Positions 1-8,501 of a DNA stretch of 64,000 nucleotides are shown here, one piece after another (the stretch's first letter is position 1; every line of letters begins with the position of its first letter). The stretch covers positions 1,101,339 to 1,165,338 of the forward strand of contig OX638329.1 in assembly GCA_951812755.1 (NCBI GenBank), in the 5' to 3' direction. The DNA is from an uncultured Latescibacterota bacterium (GTDB lineage: Bacteria; Latescibacterota; UBA2968). Both the position numbers and the translations under genes were made by a program. The notes under the pieces are model-generated. The model was given only the letters and a program-made list of their open reading frames with translations. It searched no databases and was not told the DNA's origin.

Positions 1-2675
1 CACCGCGCATGGGCGTGCAGAATATCGAGCCATTGATCGGAATGGATTTGCGCGGTAAATGCCCGGGCGATGCGCTGGATTTGATAGGGGTCATCCAGAT
101 GCGCTGCAATCGCAGCGGAAATTGCGTCGTGGCGCAGGCCCTCATCGCGCAAGACTACTTCGAGGCGACGGATGATGTAGTCAAAGGCTTCGTCGAGAGC
201 TTCTCGTTTGACCACAACGGGCAAGTGATTGGCGGCTGCGTTGAGGCCATGGCGCAGTGAAAAATGCATTTTGTAACTGAGGAGATTTGAAAGCAGGCCC
301 AGGGTATCGCGCCTGAGACCGTAGGGGTCGGCATTTGATCGGGGTTTGATGCCCACGCCAAAAAGACCGGCGAGGCTGTCGAGACGGTCGGCTATTGAGA
401 CGGCGAGACCGGGTTGTGTTTGGGGCAGCGAGTCGCCCGGGAAGCGCGGATGGTAATGGTCTTCAATGGCGCGCGCAACGGCTTTCGTTTCACCTGAAGA
501 CAGGGCGTAGTAGCGGCCCATGATGCCTTGCAGAGAGGTCATTTCGACGACCATGCTGGTCGCCAGGTCGGCTTTGCACAATTTGGCTGCACGCAGAGCC
601 GTTTTTTTATTTTTTCCACGAAGATCAAGCGCGGCAGATAAGTCGCCGACGAGTTTTTCAACGCGGCGGGTTTTGTCGCGCATAGAGCCGAGTTTTTCTT
701 GAAAGGTGAGGGTGTCCAGGCGCGTGAGAAAGTCGCCGAGTTTTTTGTTAGTGTCGTCTTCGTAAAAGAATCTGGCATCGGCATATCGGGCGCGAATGAC
801 GTTTTCATTGCCTTTGACGACGAGACCGGGGTTGTCGGGTAGGCCGTTGCACACGGTGATGAAGTTGGGTTTGAGGTCGCCGTTTTTGTCGAGCACAGGG
901 AAATATCGCTGGTGTTTTTTCATGACGGCGATGAGCATTTCGCGGGGTAGGGAAAGGCGCGCGCTTTCAAAGGTGCCGCAAAGCGCGTGCGGGGCTTCGA
1001 CGAGGTCGGTGACTTCGTCGAGCAAGTCGAGATCGTCGGGTACGTTGCCGTCAATTTTTCGGGCCAGTGCTTCAACTTGCTGTTTGATGGTTTCGCGCCG
1101 TTTGTCGCGGTTGACTGCTATGCCGTGTTTTTGCATTTGTGCGCGATAGTCGGAAGCAGAAGCGATTTCGATTTCGGGCGAGGCATTGGGGCGCAGCCCA
1201 CGGCTCGTGCGACCTGCTGTTGCGCGCGCATAGGTAAATGGTATGATTTGATCGCCAAAGAGGGCGACGATCCAGCGGAGGGGGCGCGGATATGCGATGC
1301 CTTCGGAATCCCAGCGCATGGTTTTGCCAAAGCTGAGTTTGGCGATGAGTTCGGGCAGCAGTTCAGAGAGGATTTCCTGGGTTTTGCGCCCGTAAATGGT
1401 GATGCCCGCCCAGACGTAGTCGTCGCGCTGTTCCACGGCTGATGGATCAATGCCCTGTCCGCGGGCGAATCCCTGAAGTGCTCGGGTGGGGTTGCCGTCA
1501 TTGTCGTAGGCGATGCGGATGGCTGGCCCGCGCGCTTGTTTGTTTTCATCGGGTTGCCGCCCCTGCAGATTTTTGACGATGGCGTATTGCCTGCGCGGTG
1601 TGCCGCTGACTTCGATGCTGTCGTAAGAGAGATTTGCTTCGCCGAGGTGTTCGGGTAGCAGTTTTTCGAGTTGTGCTATCGCGCTGACCACATCGGCAGG
1701 TGGCAGTTCTTCAGAGCCGATTTCGAGCAGGAGATCGGCGGTATCTAATTCGGGCAGGTCTTCGGCTTCGGATACCAGTGGGGGCTTGTCCCTTGATGGT
1801 TCTGCAAGGGGATGTCCCTGGTCTTCGCGCTGTTTGAGATATGTTTCGGCTATTTGGCGCGAGAGATCGCGCATTTGGGCAAAAAAACGGGCGCGTTCGG
1901 TTACGCCAATTGCGCCGCGCGTGTCGAGCAGGTTAAAGGTGTGCGAGCAGCGAATGACGTAGTCGTGTGCGGGTATGACGAGATCGCGGTCGAGGGCTGC
2001 CTGGGCTTCGGCTACAAAGATGTCGTACATGGATTTGAGGCGGTTGACGTCGGCCCAGTAGAATTCGTAGTTGCAGTATTCTATTTCTTGTTTTTTGAGG
2101 ATGTCGCCATAAGTTACCGTGTCATTCCACTGTAGTTTCCAGACTTCATCCACGCCTTGAAGATACATGGCAATGCGTTCGAGACCGTAGGTGATTTCAA
2201 CGGCAACGGGATCGAGTTGCATGCCGCCGGCTTGCTGGAAATAGGTAAATTGCGTGATTTCCATGCCGTCTAACCACACTTCCCATCCCAGGCCCCATGC
2301 ACCCAGGGCGGGCGATTCCCAGTTGTCTTCGACAAAGCGGATGTCGTGTGCTTTGCAATCGAGTCCCAGGGCTTCGAGGCTTTTGAGGTACAGTTCCTGT
2401 GGGTTGCCGGGGTCGGGTTTGAGGATGACCTGATACTGGGTGTGCATTTGCATGCGGTTGGGGTTTTCACCAAAGCGCCCATCGTCGGGGCGATAGGAGG
2501 GTTCAGTGTATGCCACGTTCCAGGGTTCGGGTCCGAGTACGCGCAATACAGTGGCGGCGTTCATGGTGCCTGCGCCTACTTTTTCGCTGTAGGGTTGCCA
2601 TATTATACAGTCGTTGTCGGCCCAGAAGCGCTCGAGGCGCATGATCAGGTCTTGAAAATTCAGGTGGTTGCTCAC
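1..2675 (-). CDS. glyQS: Glycyl-tRNA synthetase, single-chain alpha-beta fusion (C-terminus outside window)
   Basis: Charges tRNA-Gly with glycine in the cytoplasm using ATP. A GTG start at 2675, with GAGGA about seven bases upstream, opens one uninterrupted frame of 891 codons that runs off the window at base 1. Residues 1 to about 290 match the catalytic alpha chain GlyQ ([41 protein letters not shown]). A charged, proline-containing linker of about 20 residues leads into the beta chain GlyS, which opens with [15 protein letters not shown]. Roughly 100 C-terminal residues of the tRNA-binding end are missing. Most bacteria encode the chains separately, but fused forms are known (for example in chlamydiae). 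An ATG at codon 12 is a poorer start because it removes the conserved FQDL segment. Confidence 0.95.
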   Translation of the reverse strand, partial: MSNHLNFQDLIMRLERFWADNDCIIWQPYSEKVGAGTMNAATVLRVLGPEPWNVAYTEPSYRPDDGRFGENPNRMQMHTQYQVILKPDPGNPQELYLKSLEALGLDCKAHDIRFVEDNWESPALGAWGLGWEVWLDGMEITQFTYFQQAGGMQLDPVAVEITYGLERIAMYLQGVDEVWKLQWNDTVTYGDILKKQEIEYCNYEFYWADVNRLKSMYDIFVAEAQAALDRDLVIPAHDYVIRCSHTFNLLDTRGAIGVTERARFFAQMRDLSRQIAETYLKQREDQGHPLAEPSRDKPPLVSEAEDLPELDTADLLLEIGSEELPPADVVSAIAQLEKLLPEHLGEANLSYDSIEVSGTPRRQYAIVKNLQGRQPDENKQARGPAIRIAYDNDGNPTRALQGFARGQGIDPSAVEQRDDYVWAGITIYGRKTQEILSELLPELIAKLSFGKTMRWDSEGIAYPRPLRWIVALFGDQIIPFTYARATAGRTSRGLRPNASPEIEIASASDYRAQMQKHGIAVNRDKRRETIKQQVEALARKIDGNVPDDLDLLDEVTDLVEAPHALCGTFESARLSLPREMLIAVMKKHQRYFPVLDKNGDLKPNFITVCNGLPDNPGLVVKGNENVIRARYADARFFYEDDTNKKLGDFLTRLDTLTFQEKLGSMRDKTRRVEKLVGDLSAALDLRGKNKKTALRAAKLCKADLATSMVVEMTSLQGIMGRYYALSSGETKAVARAIEDHYHPRFPGDSLPQTQPGLAVSIADRLDSLAGLFGVGIKPRSNADPYGLRRDTLGLLSNLLSYKMHFSLRHGLNAAANHLPVVVKREALDEAFDYIIRRLEVVLRDEGLRHDAISAAIAAHLDDPYQIQRIARAFTAQIHSDQWLDILHAHAR

Positions 2676-2705
2676 GGTTGGTTCCTCAGTTGGTGGATCG
2701 ATCTT

Positions 2706-2729
2706 AGGGGACGGTCCCTGTGCCGTCCC
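2706..2729. repeat. Dispersed GGGACGG/CCGTCCC inverted repeat
   Basis: Arms GGGACGG (2708-2714) and CCGTCCC (2723-2729) enclose an eight-base spacer. A near copy, with arm CCGTTCC, lies at 5891-5913 inside another repeat cluster, so this is a dispersed genomic repeat and not specific to the glyQS-pyrB gap. Confidence 0.6.
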
Positions 2730-2805
2730 AGCGGTCAGAGGTCAAATGATACTCTGATTTTTCGTTTGTGTCAACTTGCGGTCGGTTTTCACACGTTTTT
2801 TCCTC

Positions 2806-2834
2806 TTGCAAAAGTCAATGTTCTCGCCTATATT
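2806..2834 (+). promoter_or_regulatory. Sigma70-type promoter of pyrB
   Basis: TTGCAA at 2806-2811 and TATATT at 2829-2834 are separated by 17 bases, close to the sigma-70 consensus. Transcription would start near 2841, leaving a leader of about 70 bases before pyrB. Identified by inspection only. Confidence 0.6.
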
Positions 2835-2866
2835 TTAAGCAGATGACGACTGGCAAAATTAAATAC

Positions 2867-2897
2867 AAACGCTCCCTCAATGGGGGCGTTTTTTTTT
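2867..2897 (+). terminator. Intrinsic-terminator-like hairpin in the pyrB leader (possible attenuator)
   Basis: A ten-base-pair stem (AAACGCTCCC at 2867-2876 with GGGGGCGTTT at 2882-2891, one G-T pair) has a five-base loop and ends in an uninterrupted T tract to 2897. The Shine-Dalgarno sequence GAGGAGG follows at once (2900-2906). The hairpin lies downstream of the likely pyrB promoter, so it could terminate the leader transcript conditionally. It could instead end transcription entering from upstream, although the upstream gene runs the other way. Confidence 0.65.
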
Positions 2898-2912
2898 GCG
2901 AGGAGGTAAGAG

Positions 2913-3839
2913 ATGGATAGTCTGTTTCACGTAATTGAGGCGCAGCAATTTAGTCGAGATATCATGGATGAGATTTTTGGCGTGACGCGAGAGATGGAGA
3001 ATGTGGTCAGTCGCTACGGTTCGAATATTTTGAATCGGCGAATTATGGCGACTTTGTTTTACGAACCGAGCACGCGCACGCGGTTGTCTTTTGAAGCGGC
3101 GATGTATCGCCTGGGCGGCGAGGTGATTACTACAGAGAGCGCGCGGGAGTTTTCTTCGGCGGCAAAGGGTGAGACGCTCGAGGATACGATCCGGATTGTA
3201 GAGGGGTATGCCGATGTGATTGTGTTGCGTCACTACGAGAGCGGCTCTGCGCGGCGGGCAGCAGAGGTGTCGAGGGTTCCCATTCTCAATGCGGGTGATG
3301 GTCCGGGGCAGCATCCCACGCAGGCGCTTTTGGATGTGTACACGATTCAGAAAGAGATCGGCAGGTTAGATGGTATTCACGTGGCATTGGTCGGCGATCT
3401 GGCCAATGGTCGCACGGCGCGGTCGCTGGCTTATTTGTTGACGAAGTACGAAGGTGTGAAGTTGTATTTTGTCGCGCCAGAGATGGTGCGTATGAGAGAT
3501 GATATCAAGGCGTACCTGACAGAACACGGGGTGGCGTTTGAGGAAGAAGACGACTTGATGAGCGTGATGTCGAAGGTAGATGTGGTGTATCAGACGCGGA
3601 TTCAGCGCGAGCGGTTTGGCGATCGGATACAAGATTATGAGAGGGCGCGAGGAAAATATATTATCGATGTGGAGACGATGTCGACGCTTTCGGAGAATGC
3701 GATTGTGATGCATCCTTTGCCCCGGGTGGATGAGATTGATCCGGCTGTTGATACAGATCCCCGCGCTGCGTATTTTCGCCAGGCACACAATGGTGTCTTT
3801 ATTCGTATGGCACTTTTGCAGATGGTGTTGGAAGCGTGA
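2913..3839 (+). CDS. pyrB: Aspartate carbamoyltransferase catalytic chain
   Basis: Catalyses carbamoyl phosphate plus L-aspartate to N-carbamoyl-L-aspartate, the committed step of pyrimidine synthesis, in the cytoplasm. The 308-residue length is normal for the family. Visible signatures are the carbamoyl-phosphate loop STRTR (residues 53-57, within FYEPSTRTRLSFE), the SSAAKGE loop with its lysine near residue 85, HPTQALLDVYT from residue 134, GDLANGRTARSL in the aspartate domain and HPLPRVDEI near the end. The ATG follows a strong GAGGAGG ribosome-binding site. No pyrI or pyrC lies beside it. The leader carries a terminator-like hairpin, so pyrimidine-dependent attenuation is plausible but unproven. 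Confidence 0.96.
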   Translation: MDSLFHVIEAQQFSRDIMDEIFGVTREMENVVSRYGSNILNRRIMATLFYEPSTRTRLSFEAAMYRLGGEVITTESAREFSSAAKGETLEDTIRIVEGYADVIVLRHYESGSARRAAEVSRVPILNAGDGPGQHPTQALLDVYTIQKEIGRLDGIHVALVGDLANGRTARSLAYLLTKYEGVKLYFVAPEMVRMRDDIKAYLTEHGVAFEEEDDLMSVMSKVDVVYQTRIQRERFGDRIQDYERARGKYIIDVETMSTLSENAIVMHPLPRVDEIDPAVDTDPRAAYFRQAHNGVFIRMALLQMVLEA

Positions 3840-3848
3840 GTGAGGGAT

Positions 3849-4274
3849 TTAAGATAGGTTCCCAGTTTCTCTTTCAAATATCATGAGGACAATAGATCCG
3901 GAGAGCGATTCCGTCACGGCAATCCGACTTTGTTTGTCGTAGAAAAAACCCGAAAAATTTCTTCCTGTGGTGGAAAACGTAATTTCAAGTTTTGAATTTA
4001 CAGCGTATTTCCCATTTGTCTCCCAAACACTTTGTTCTGGACTGCCAAAGCTCGCATATAAGCGGTAGGTTCTGTCGGGGTTTAATTCGATAAATCCAGT
4101 AGGCGGATTTTCTTCCGCCTCATGATTCAGATAGACCTGGGCACGTCCGCTACCCGAATCAATTGTCACCGCCTGCAATGTGTAAATTCCCGCCACGGCC
4201 TGTGGCGATATGGGCGATTCTGCGCCACAGGTGCTCAAGAGTAATCCCAAAAATATAATTGCGATTCGTTTCAT
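3849..4274 (-). CDS. Putative lipoprotein of unknown function
   Basis: A 141-residue protein beginning MKRIAIIFLGLLLSTCGAES: two basic residues, a hydrophobic core and a lipobox LSTC with the lipidated cysteine at residue 16. It should therefore be exported and anchored in an envelope membrane. I chose the ATG at 4274 because an in-frame upstream start would put 14 hydrophilic residues before the signal peptide. The mature part looks beta-rich (GIYTLQAVTID, GKYAVNSKLEITFS), like small lipocalin-style lipoproteins, but no family is recognised. It is convergent with pyrB, nine bases apart. Confidence 0.7.
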   Translation of the reverse strand: MKRIAIIFLGLLLSTCGAESPISPQAVAGIYTLQAVTIDSGSGRAQVYLNHEAEENPPTGFIELNPDRTYRLYASFGSPEQSVWETNGKYAVNSKLEITFSTTGRNFSGFFYDKQSRIAVTESLSGSIVLMIFERETGNLS

Positions 4275-4312
4275 GAGAGCCAGTCCCCAGGTGCCTTTTT
4301 TCCTGGATGCGT

Positions 4313-4370
4313 ACAATTTTTAGCTAATTTTTGTTGAAATCATGACAATTTTTAGCTAAATTTTGTTAAA
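4313..4370. repeat. Two tandem copies of an AT-rich 26-base motif upstream of the DUF4143 ATPase
   Basis: ACAATTTTTAGCTAATTTTT begins at 4313 and ACAATTTTTAGCTAAATTTT at about 4345; both continue with GTT-AAA. The 32-base spacing is about three helical turns, which suits a regulator binding both copies on one DNA face. The pair lies between the divergent lipoprotein and ATPase genes. Confidence 0.6.
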
Positions 4371-4405
4371 GAGAGAAGATCTATCCCTTTAAAAAGCGGT
4401 TGAGC

Positions 4406-5734
4406 ATGATAAAAAGAAATCTGGAAAAACGGCTGATAGCACATCTGACCCATCGCGTTGAGCATCCGAATGTTGCCCTGTTGGAGGGCGCGCGGCAGGT
4501 TGGGAAGACCACGCTTGTAGAATCTATCAGACCGAAACTCGACCGCGAGATTCTCTATTTGAATCTGGAGGAGAACAGCCGCGCAGTTCACGATCTCAAT
4601 TCTTGCAGGGATTTTGCAGATTTTGAGATGTATCTTGCGACTGTGTATCAGTTCAAAGGCGATGGGCAGCGCGTTCTGTGTATTGATGAGGCGCAAGAGA
4701 GTTCTGTGCTGGGTGGGTTTGTGCGGTTTATGAAAGAGAAATGGCAGCACACACCGGTTATTCTCACGGGCAGTTCTATGACGCGTATCTTTGGATCAGA
4801 GACGCGCTTTCCCGTTGGAAGGGTCACGCGCTTTTTGCTGCAACCCTTCAGTTTTAGAGAGTTTCTTCGCTGTGGCAAAGAGGAAGAATTGCTCGCTTTT
4901 GAAGATCTCTTTCAGATACCCCTGTTCTTACACGAACGCCTTCTCAAATACGTGCAGTCGTATCTCGATGTGGGAGGGCTACCGGCGGTTGTCTCGTCAT
5001 TTTTTGACGAATTGGATTGGCGGCAGTTGCGTCGGGATTTGTATCTCGACTATCGCAGTGATTTTGCCAGAATTTTTTCGGCAACCGAAGCCTCTTTATT
5101 CGATCAGTGTTTGCGCGGTGTGGCATCAAATCTCGGCAGTCCGAGCAAGTACGCGCAGATGGTTCGGACGACGTCGGCTCTTTACAGGAGAGTACCGGAT
5201 TTTCTGGCGTTGCTCGAGTCGTGGAAACTGATTTACAAGTCCAATATCCAGGGCACACGCCCAGAGCAGCAGGGTTTTTCGCCCAAACGCTATCTTTACG
5301 ATCCGGGATTGGCCAATGATCTGCGACTGACTGCGCTGCCGCGTATTGATATTCTCTCAAGTCTCGATGCCGCCCATCGCGCGCCCCTTGGGGGTATTAT
5401 CGAGAATATGCTGGCGACAGAACTCGTGGCATTGGGACAGGATTTAACGGGTTGGAAAAAAGGTGTCAATAGTTCCGAGGTCGATTTTATCTTTCGCACG
5501 GTATTGGGCGATACCATACCCATCGAGTGCAAAGCGTCGCTTGTCACAAGGTCGCGGGATACAGGTGGTCTGTCAGAATACGCCGCGCGGCATGGGAGCA
5601 AATTAGGCGTTCTCGTCAATCTCGATATGCCCGGGAAACTCACGACATCTACAGGACTAAACACGATCCACATACCGGTTTATATGATTGATCGGCTTGC
5701 TAAAATAATAGAAGGTGAGATGGAGAGTTCTTAA
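4406..5734 (+). CDS. AAA ATPase with C-terminal DUF4143 domain
   Basis: A 442-residue protein of the AAA_14/DUF4143 family. Numbering from the ATG at 4406, the P-loop GARQVGKTT spans residues 28-36 and Walker B LCIDEAQE residues 91-98; a sensor-like ILTGSS follows. The C-terminal third carries SSEVDFIF and IPIECKAS, the D-ExK pattern of a PD-(D/E)XK nuclease-like fold that is typical of DUF4143. Members are widespread in genomes rich in mobile DNA and their role is poorly understood; DNA or nucleic-acid handling is an inference. A TTG two codons upstream is also possible. Tandem repeats upstream may regulate it, and a repeat cluster follows directly. Confidence 0.85.
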   Translation: MIKRNLEKRLIAHLTHRVEHPNVALLEGARQVGKTTLVESIRPKLDREILYLNLEENSRAVHDLNSCRDFADFEMYLATVYQFKGDGQRVLCIDEAQESSVLGGFVRFMKEKWQHTPVILTGSSMTRIFGSETRFPVGRVTRFLLQPFSFREFLRCGKEEELLAFEDLFQIPLFLHERLLKYVQSYLDVGGLPAVVSSFFDELDWRQLRRDLYLDYRSDFARIFSATEASLFDQCLRGVASNLGSPSKYAQMVRTTSALYRRVPDFLALLESWKLIYKSNIQGTRPEQQGFSPKRYLYDPGLANDLRLTALPRIDILSSLDAAHRAPLGGIIENMLATELVALGQDLTGWKKGVNSSEVDFIFRTVLGDTIPIECKASLVTRSRDTGGLSEYAARHGSKLGVLVNLDMPGKLTTSTGLNTIHIPVYMIDRLAKIIEGEMESS

Positions 5735-5804
5735 TTCCATCCACATCAATCAGCCCTATCAGCAAAGCCGTCATTACACATCAATCAGGCCCATCAACAG
5801 AGCC

Positions 5805-6068
5805 GTCATTGCGGCATGATTTTAGCCGCCACGCCGCACGCGAAGCATGGCGTAAGCCCACGCACAACGCCAGTAATCCAGAGGTTTTGTAGGGGACGGT
5901 CCCCGTGCCGTTCCGTGTGTCATCGCGGCATGGTTTAAGCCACGATCCAGAAGGTTTTGGTTGTCATTGCGGCATGATTTTAGCCGCAATCCAGAGGTTT
6001 TGGGTGTCATCGCAGTATGGTCCCCGCTTAAATCATGCAGGGGCATGCTTGAGCCACGATCCAGAAGT
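5805..6068. repeat. Cluster of four copies of a palindromic dispersed repeat
   Basis: The unit GTCATTGCGGCATGATTTTA continues AGCCGCAATCCAGAGGTTTTG. Copies lie at about 5805-5889 (interrupted between AGCCGC and ATCCAGAGG), 5919-5960, 5963-6004 and 6006-6068. GCGGC and GCCGC are self-complementary arms around ATGATTTTA, so each unit can form a small hairpin. A fifth copy lies inverted at 27544-27583. The stretch 5735-6079 holds no gene I can support; this cluster and a GGGACGG repeat at 5891-5913 fill most of it. Confidence 0.75.
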
Positions 6069-6079
6069 GTCCAGAACGA

Positions 6080-6778
6080 TCATGACAAATCTTTCCATTC
6101 GTCAATGGTCGGTGCATTGATGTCTTCGCGATAGATGACTTTGCCCTGAATGGCACCGAGTACTTCTTCAGCCGGTATAGGTATGGCACCGAGTTCTATA
6201 AGGTGGGCGTTGTCGGGTGAGTCCAGGGCAAACACCGGCTTGCCTTGAGCCAGCGCGTTCTTGCATAGCGTCTCTGTTTTGCCACCTGGTTCCGCATGGG
6301 CGATGAGGATGCGGTCGGCGAGTGTGGCGATGTACGCGTTGCGCCGGGCTGCTATGGTTGCGGTTGGGCGGTGGATGTTGCCGTTGAAAAAGGAAAGGAT
6401 TAGCATGCGTCCTTCGGCGAGCGGGTCCTTCCAGCTTTTTGGCGTTCGCATGCGATTGAGTCCTCGCGCCGGGCAGAGGACGACGGGTGCCGTGCCCCGC
6501 AACAACAGGTCCAGGCACTCCTTTTCCATTGGCGACTGAAAACCGCCGATGATCGTCGCGTCTGTGTCTCGTAGTGTCCGCGCAAGGTCGTAGGTTTTGA
6601 GGATTGTGTCGCCAGGAGAGCGAACCGAGCAGAAGAAGCCGAGCAATGTGCTGTCGAGTACATTGAGGTTGCCCTGCGCTGTGATCGTCAATAGCTGCCC
6701 ATCATCGGAACAACGCTTTAATGCCGCTGGATAGTCAGGGGTATCGGGCGTTAAAAGTATTCTGTTCTCAGGATTCAT
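6080..6778 (-). CDS. DprA/Smf-like Rossmann-fold protein
   Basis: A protein of about 232 residues resembling the nucleotide/ssDNA-binding core of DprA (DNA processing protein A), a SLOG-like Rossmann fold. Diagnostic stretches are GGFQSPMEKECLDLLLRG, CPARGLNRMRTPKSW, RRNAYIATLADRILIAHA, then PGGKTETLCKNALAQGKPVFALD split across a loop, the expected order for DprA. Classical DprA is longer, with a helical N-terminal domain and a C-terminal winged helix; both are absent here. DprA loads RecA on incoming DNA, while short SLOG proteins also occur in defence and conflict systems. The ATG at 6778 was preferred over a TTG six codons upstream. Confidence 0.75.
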   Translation of the reverse strand: MNPENRILLTPDTPDYPAALKRCSDDGQLLTITAQGNLNVLDSTLLGFFCSVRSPGDTILKTYDLARTLRDTDATIIGGFQSPMEKECLDLLLRGTAPVVLCPARGLNRMRTPKSWKDPLAEGRMLILSFFNGNIHRPTATIAARRNAYIATLADRILIAHAEPGGKTETLCKNALAQGKPVFALDSPDNAHLIELGAIPIPAEEVLGAIQGKVIYREDINAPTIDEWKDLS

Positions 6779-6823
6779 AGCAAATTTATGACTCAACGGA
6801 TTTCACCGAGTGCGATATGTAAT

Positions 6824-6859
6824 AAAAATCCCGCGCTGGAATGTCCAGACGGGATTTTT
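6824..6859 (-). terminator. Bidirectional intrinsic terminator
   Basis: AAAAATCCCG and CGGGATTTTT flank an inner CTGGA-ATG-TCCAG hairpin, giving one long stem with A and T tracts on the two sides. It lies just downstream of the small minus-strand gene ending at 6936 and upstream of the DprA-like gene. Confidence 0.75.
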
Positions 6860-6935
6860 GTAATGTACGCCAGTGTTTGGAACAAAAAAACAAATTACGT
6901 CCTGTTTTCGCCACTCGCAAAACACCTGCCATTGT

Positions 6936-7160
6936 TTATCCGAGTTTGACCAGAATCAGCGTTCCAAGCGTGATCAGCGTGGTTAGCTGTGTGCTGATCA
7001 TAATGCCGATAAGCCAGCGAAAGTCTGTTCTGGCTTCTCTCTGACCTTGCTCAATGCGATTTTCAATGCCTGTCAAGCGGTTCTCAATGCTGCTTAAGCG
7101 GTGGTTGACCTGCTCCATAACCGCTTCGAGAACAGCGACACGGCTTTCAATAGTTGGCAT
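6936..7160 (-). CDS. Small coiled-coil protein with a C-terminal membrane segment
   Basis: A 74-residue protein. Residues 5-42 show heptad spacing of hydrophobic residues (VAVLEAVMEQVNHRLSSIEN, then RLTGIENRIEQ), predicting an alpha-helical coiled coil. Residues 48-72 (FRWLIGIMISTQLTTLITLG onward) form one membrane-spanning helix ending in Lys-Leu-Gly. A tail-anchored oligomer is the simplest picture. Such proteins resemble the XhlA/haemolysin-associated type in shape, but I see no specific homology. It has its own terminator downstream. No strong ribosome-binding site is visible, which lowers confidence. Confidence 0.6.
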   Translation of the reverse strand: MPTIESRVAVLEAVMEQVNHRLSSIENRLTGIENRIEQGQREARTDFRWLIGIMISTQLTTLITLGTLILVKLG

Positions 7161-7471
7161 TTGGATAACTCAAATATCCCAGTGAAGGGGTTAAAGATTT
7201 TTGTGGGTATCGCTTGCGGTGTCGGTTGCGTGTTCCATTTTTCACAATTATCATCTCTGAATGATTTAGCCTACTAACAGAGATATGTCAAGAGGTATTT
7301 TTGTTTCACTGTGTTACAATATCGTGATCATTCGGTTCAGTCATTCATAACCTCTTGTATTGCTCACCGCCCCATACGATACTTAATGTCGTATTTCACG
7401 ATAAAATCAGTTTTTGCGTCGGTGAAACCATAGCGTTATTCACTTCTTTGCTTTCGGGAAATGGCACTGTC
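7161..7471. other. Gene-free gap of about 310 bases
   Basis: No supported coding frame. The stretch separates the small membrane-protein gene from the 3-prime end of the defence operon. I see no convincing hairpin terminator, repeat or promoter pair in it. Confidence 0.5.
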
Positions 7472-8482
7472 TCATCCCTCCAATCCAACTCCTCGAGCGA
7501 CATTTCCAATAATGAGATTATTTGGTGCAGGAAACAAATCGTAATTATCGGGTAGGAGCAGTTTACTTCTAAGTTGCTGTTCGTACGACCGCAGTCCATC
7601 GGTTCTGCCCATTTTTCTCAAGTGCTCGACTCTGGCGGGGTTCACATGGATTGAGTAGTCACCTTGGTCCTGGACATACTGGGCATAGAGTAGTCCTGTG
7701 TCGAACGAACGATGATGCAGGGCGCAAAGAGCCAAGCCATTGTTGACTGTATCAAACCCTTTTGGATGGGAATGTGGAATAATGTGAGCCGCATCTATAA
7801 GGTCTAATTGAATCCCGCACATTGCACACCTGTAGGCGTACGCTCTCAATACATCTCGCTTGAACCGCGGGCTCCGAGGATATGCAGTGCGGGTCACCGA
7901 GATTCTCTGTCGTTTAACCACGATTGGTCGCGCAGAGGGTTGTTGTCCTGATTGGGTGTTACTATAGACTTCGGCTACCCTTCGCAATATCCGAGTAGTA
8001 GCTTGGTGAAGTGCCGTCGAGTTCTCCACATACAAACCGAGAAGATCGGGGCGAAACATGATCACATTTTGCTCATTGGTATCAGTATAAGTTGAGAATC
8101 CCTCTACGTTAGCCTTTTGCATGCCCGATAATCGAGTATATATAGAAAACGTCTGAGCTCCCGCATGCCGAGCTAAGAATATATCTGGGTCCCATGCACT
8201 AAAAACTTGTAAGTCTGCGAAAAACCCTAAGACGAGTACTGTGTCCCCCGTATTCCTTGACATGTTCAGCGTCTCCAGTAGACTGCCTTGGCATTGGATC
8301 CGGTATTCATCTTGATTAACACGCTGAGCAGAGTGAATGTTGCGAATGAAAACAGTAACGAATTTGCCTTTGAAGGAGAATCGATACGGGTTCTCTCCAT
8401 CTACAAAATAGACAGAGTCTGTGTGCTGTCGAAAAGCGTCGAACAGTGAATGGAATAAGTCTGTTTTGTTTAGTATGTTCAT
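7472..8482 (-). CDS. HNH endonuclease, probable effector of a restriction-like operon
   Basis: A 336-residue protein with a C-terminal HNH nuclease domain. AYRCAMCGIQLDLIDAAHII (about residues 215-235) contains the zinc-binding Cys219 and Cys222 and the catalytic-type His233; Asn248 in VNNGLALC and His256-His257 in LHHRSFD complete the motif. The N-terminal 190 residues are not recognised and may be a DNA-reading domain. It begins 19 bases after the adenine methyltransferase gene in the same direction, the arrangement of a restriction nuclease with its modification enzyme. DNA cleavage of unmodified targets is the likely role. Both the HNH domain and the operon layout are seen directly; the substrate is inferred. 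Confidence 0.85.
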   Translation of the reverse strand: MNILNKTDLFHSLFDAFRQHTDSVYFVDGENPYRFSFKGKFVTVFIRNIHSAQRVNQDEYRIQCQGSLLETLNMSRNTGDTVLVLGFFADLQVFSAWDPDIFLARHAGAQTFSIYTRLSGMQKANVEGFSTYTDTNEQNVIMFRPDLLGLYVENSTALHQATTRILRRVAEVYSNTQSGQQPSARPIVVKRQRISVTRTAYPRSPRFKRDVLRAYAYRCAMCGIQLDLIDAAHIIPHSHPKGFDTVNNGLALCALHHRSFDTGLLYAQYVQDQGDYSIHVNPARVEHLRKMGRTDGLRSYEQQLRSKLLLPDNYDLFPAPNNLIIGNVARGVGLEG

Positions 8483-8501
8483 TTCAAATTATCCTCAATA
8501 G

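Noticed and set aside
1118-1549. Minus-strand frame of 143 codons inside glyQS
   Set aside because: It is in another frame of the same strand; the glyQS frame is continuous through it.
5805-6068. CRISPR array
   Set aside because: Units are unequal, spacing is irregular, units are palindromic and dispersed, and no cas gene is present.
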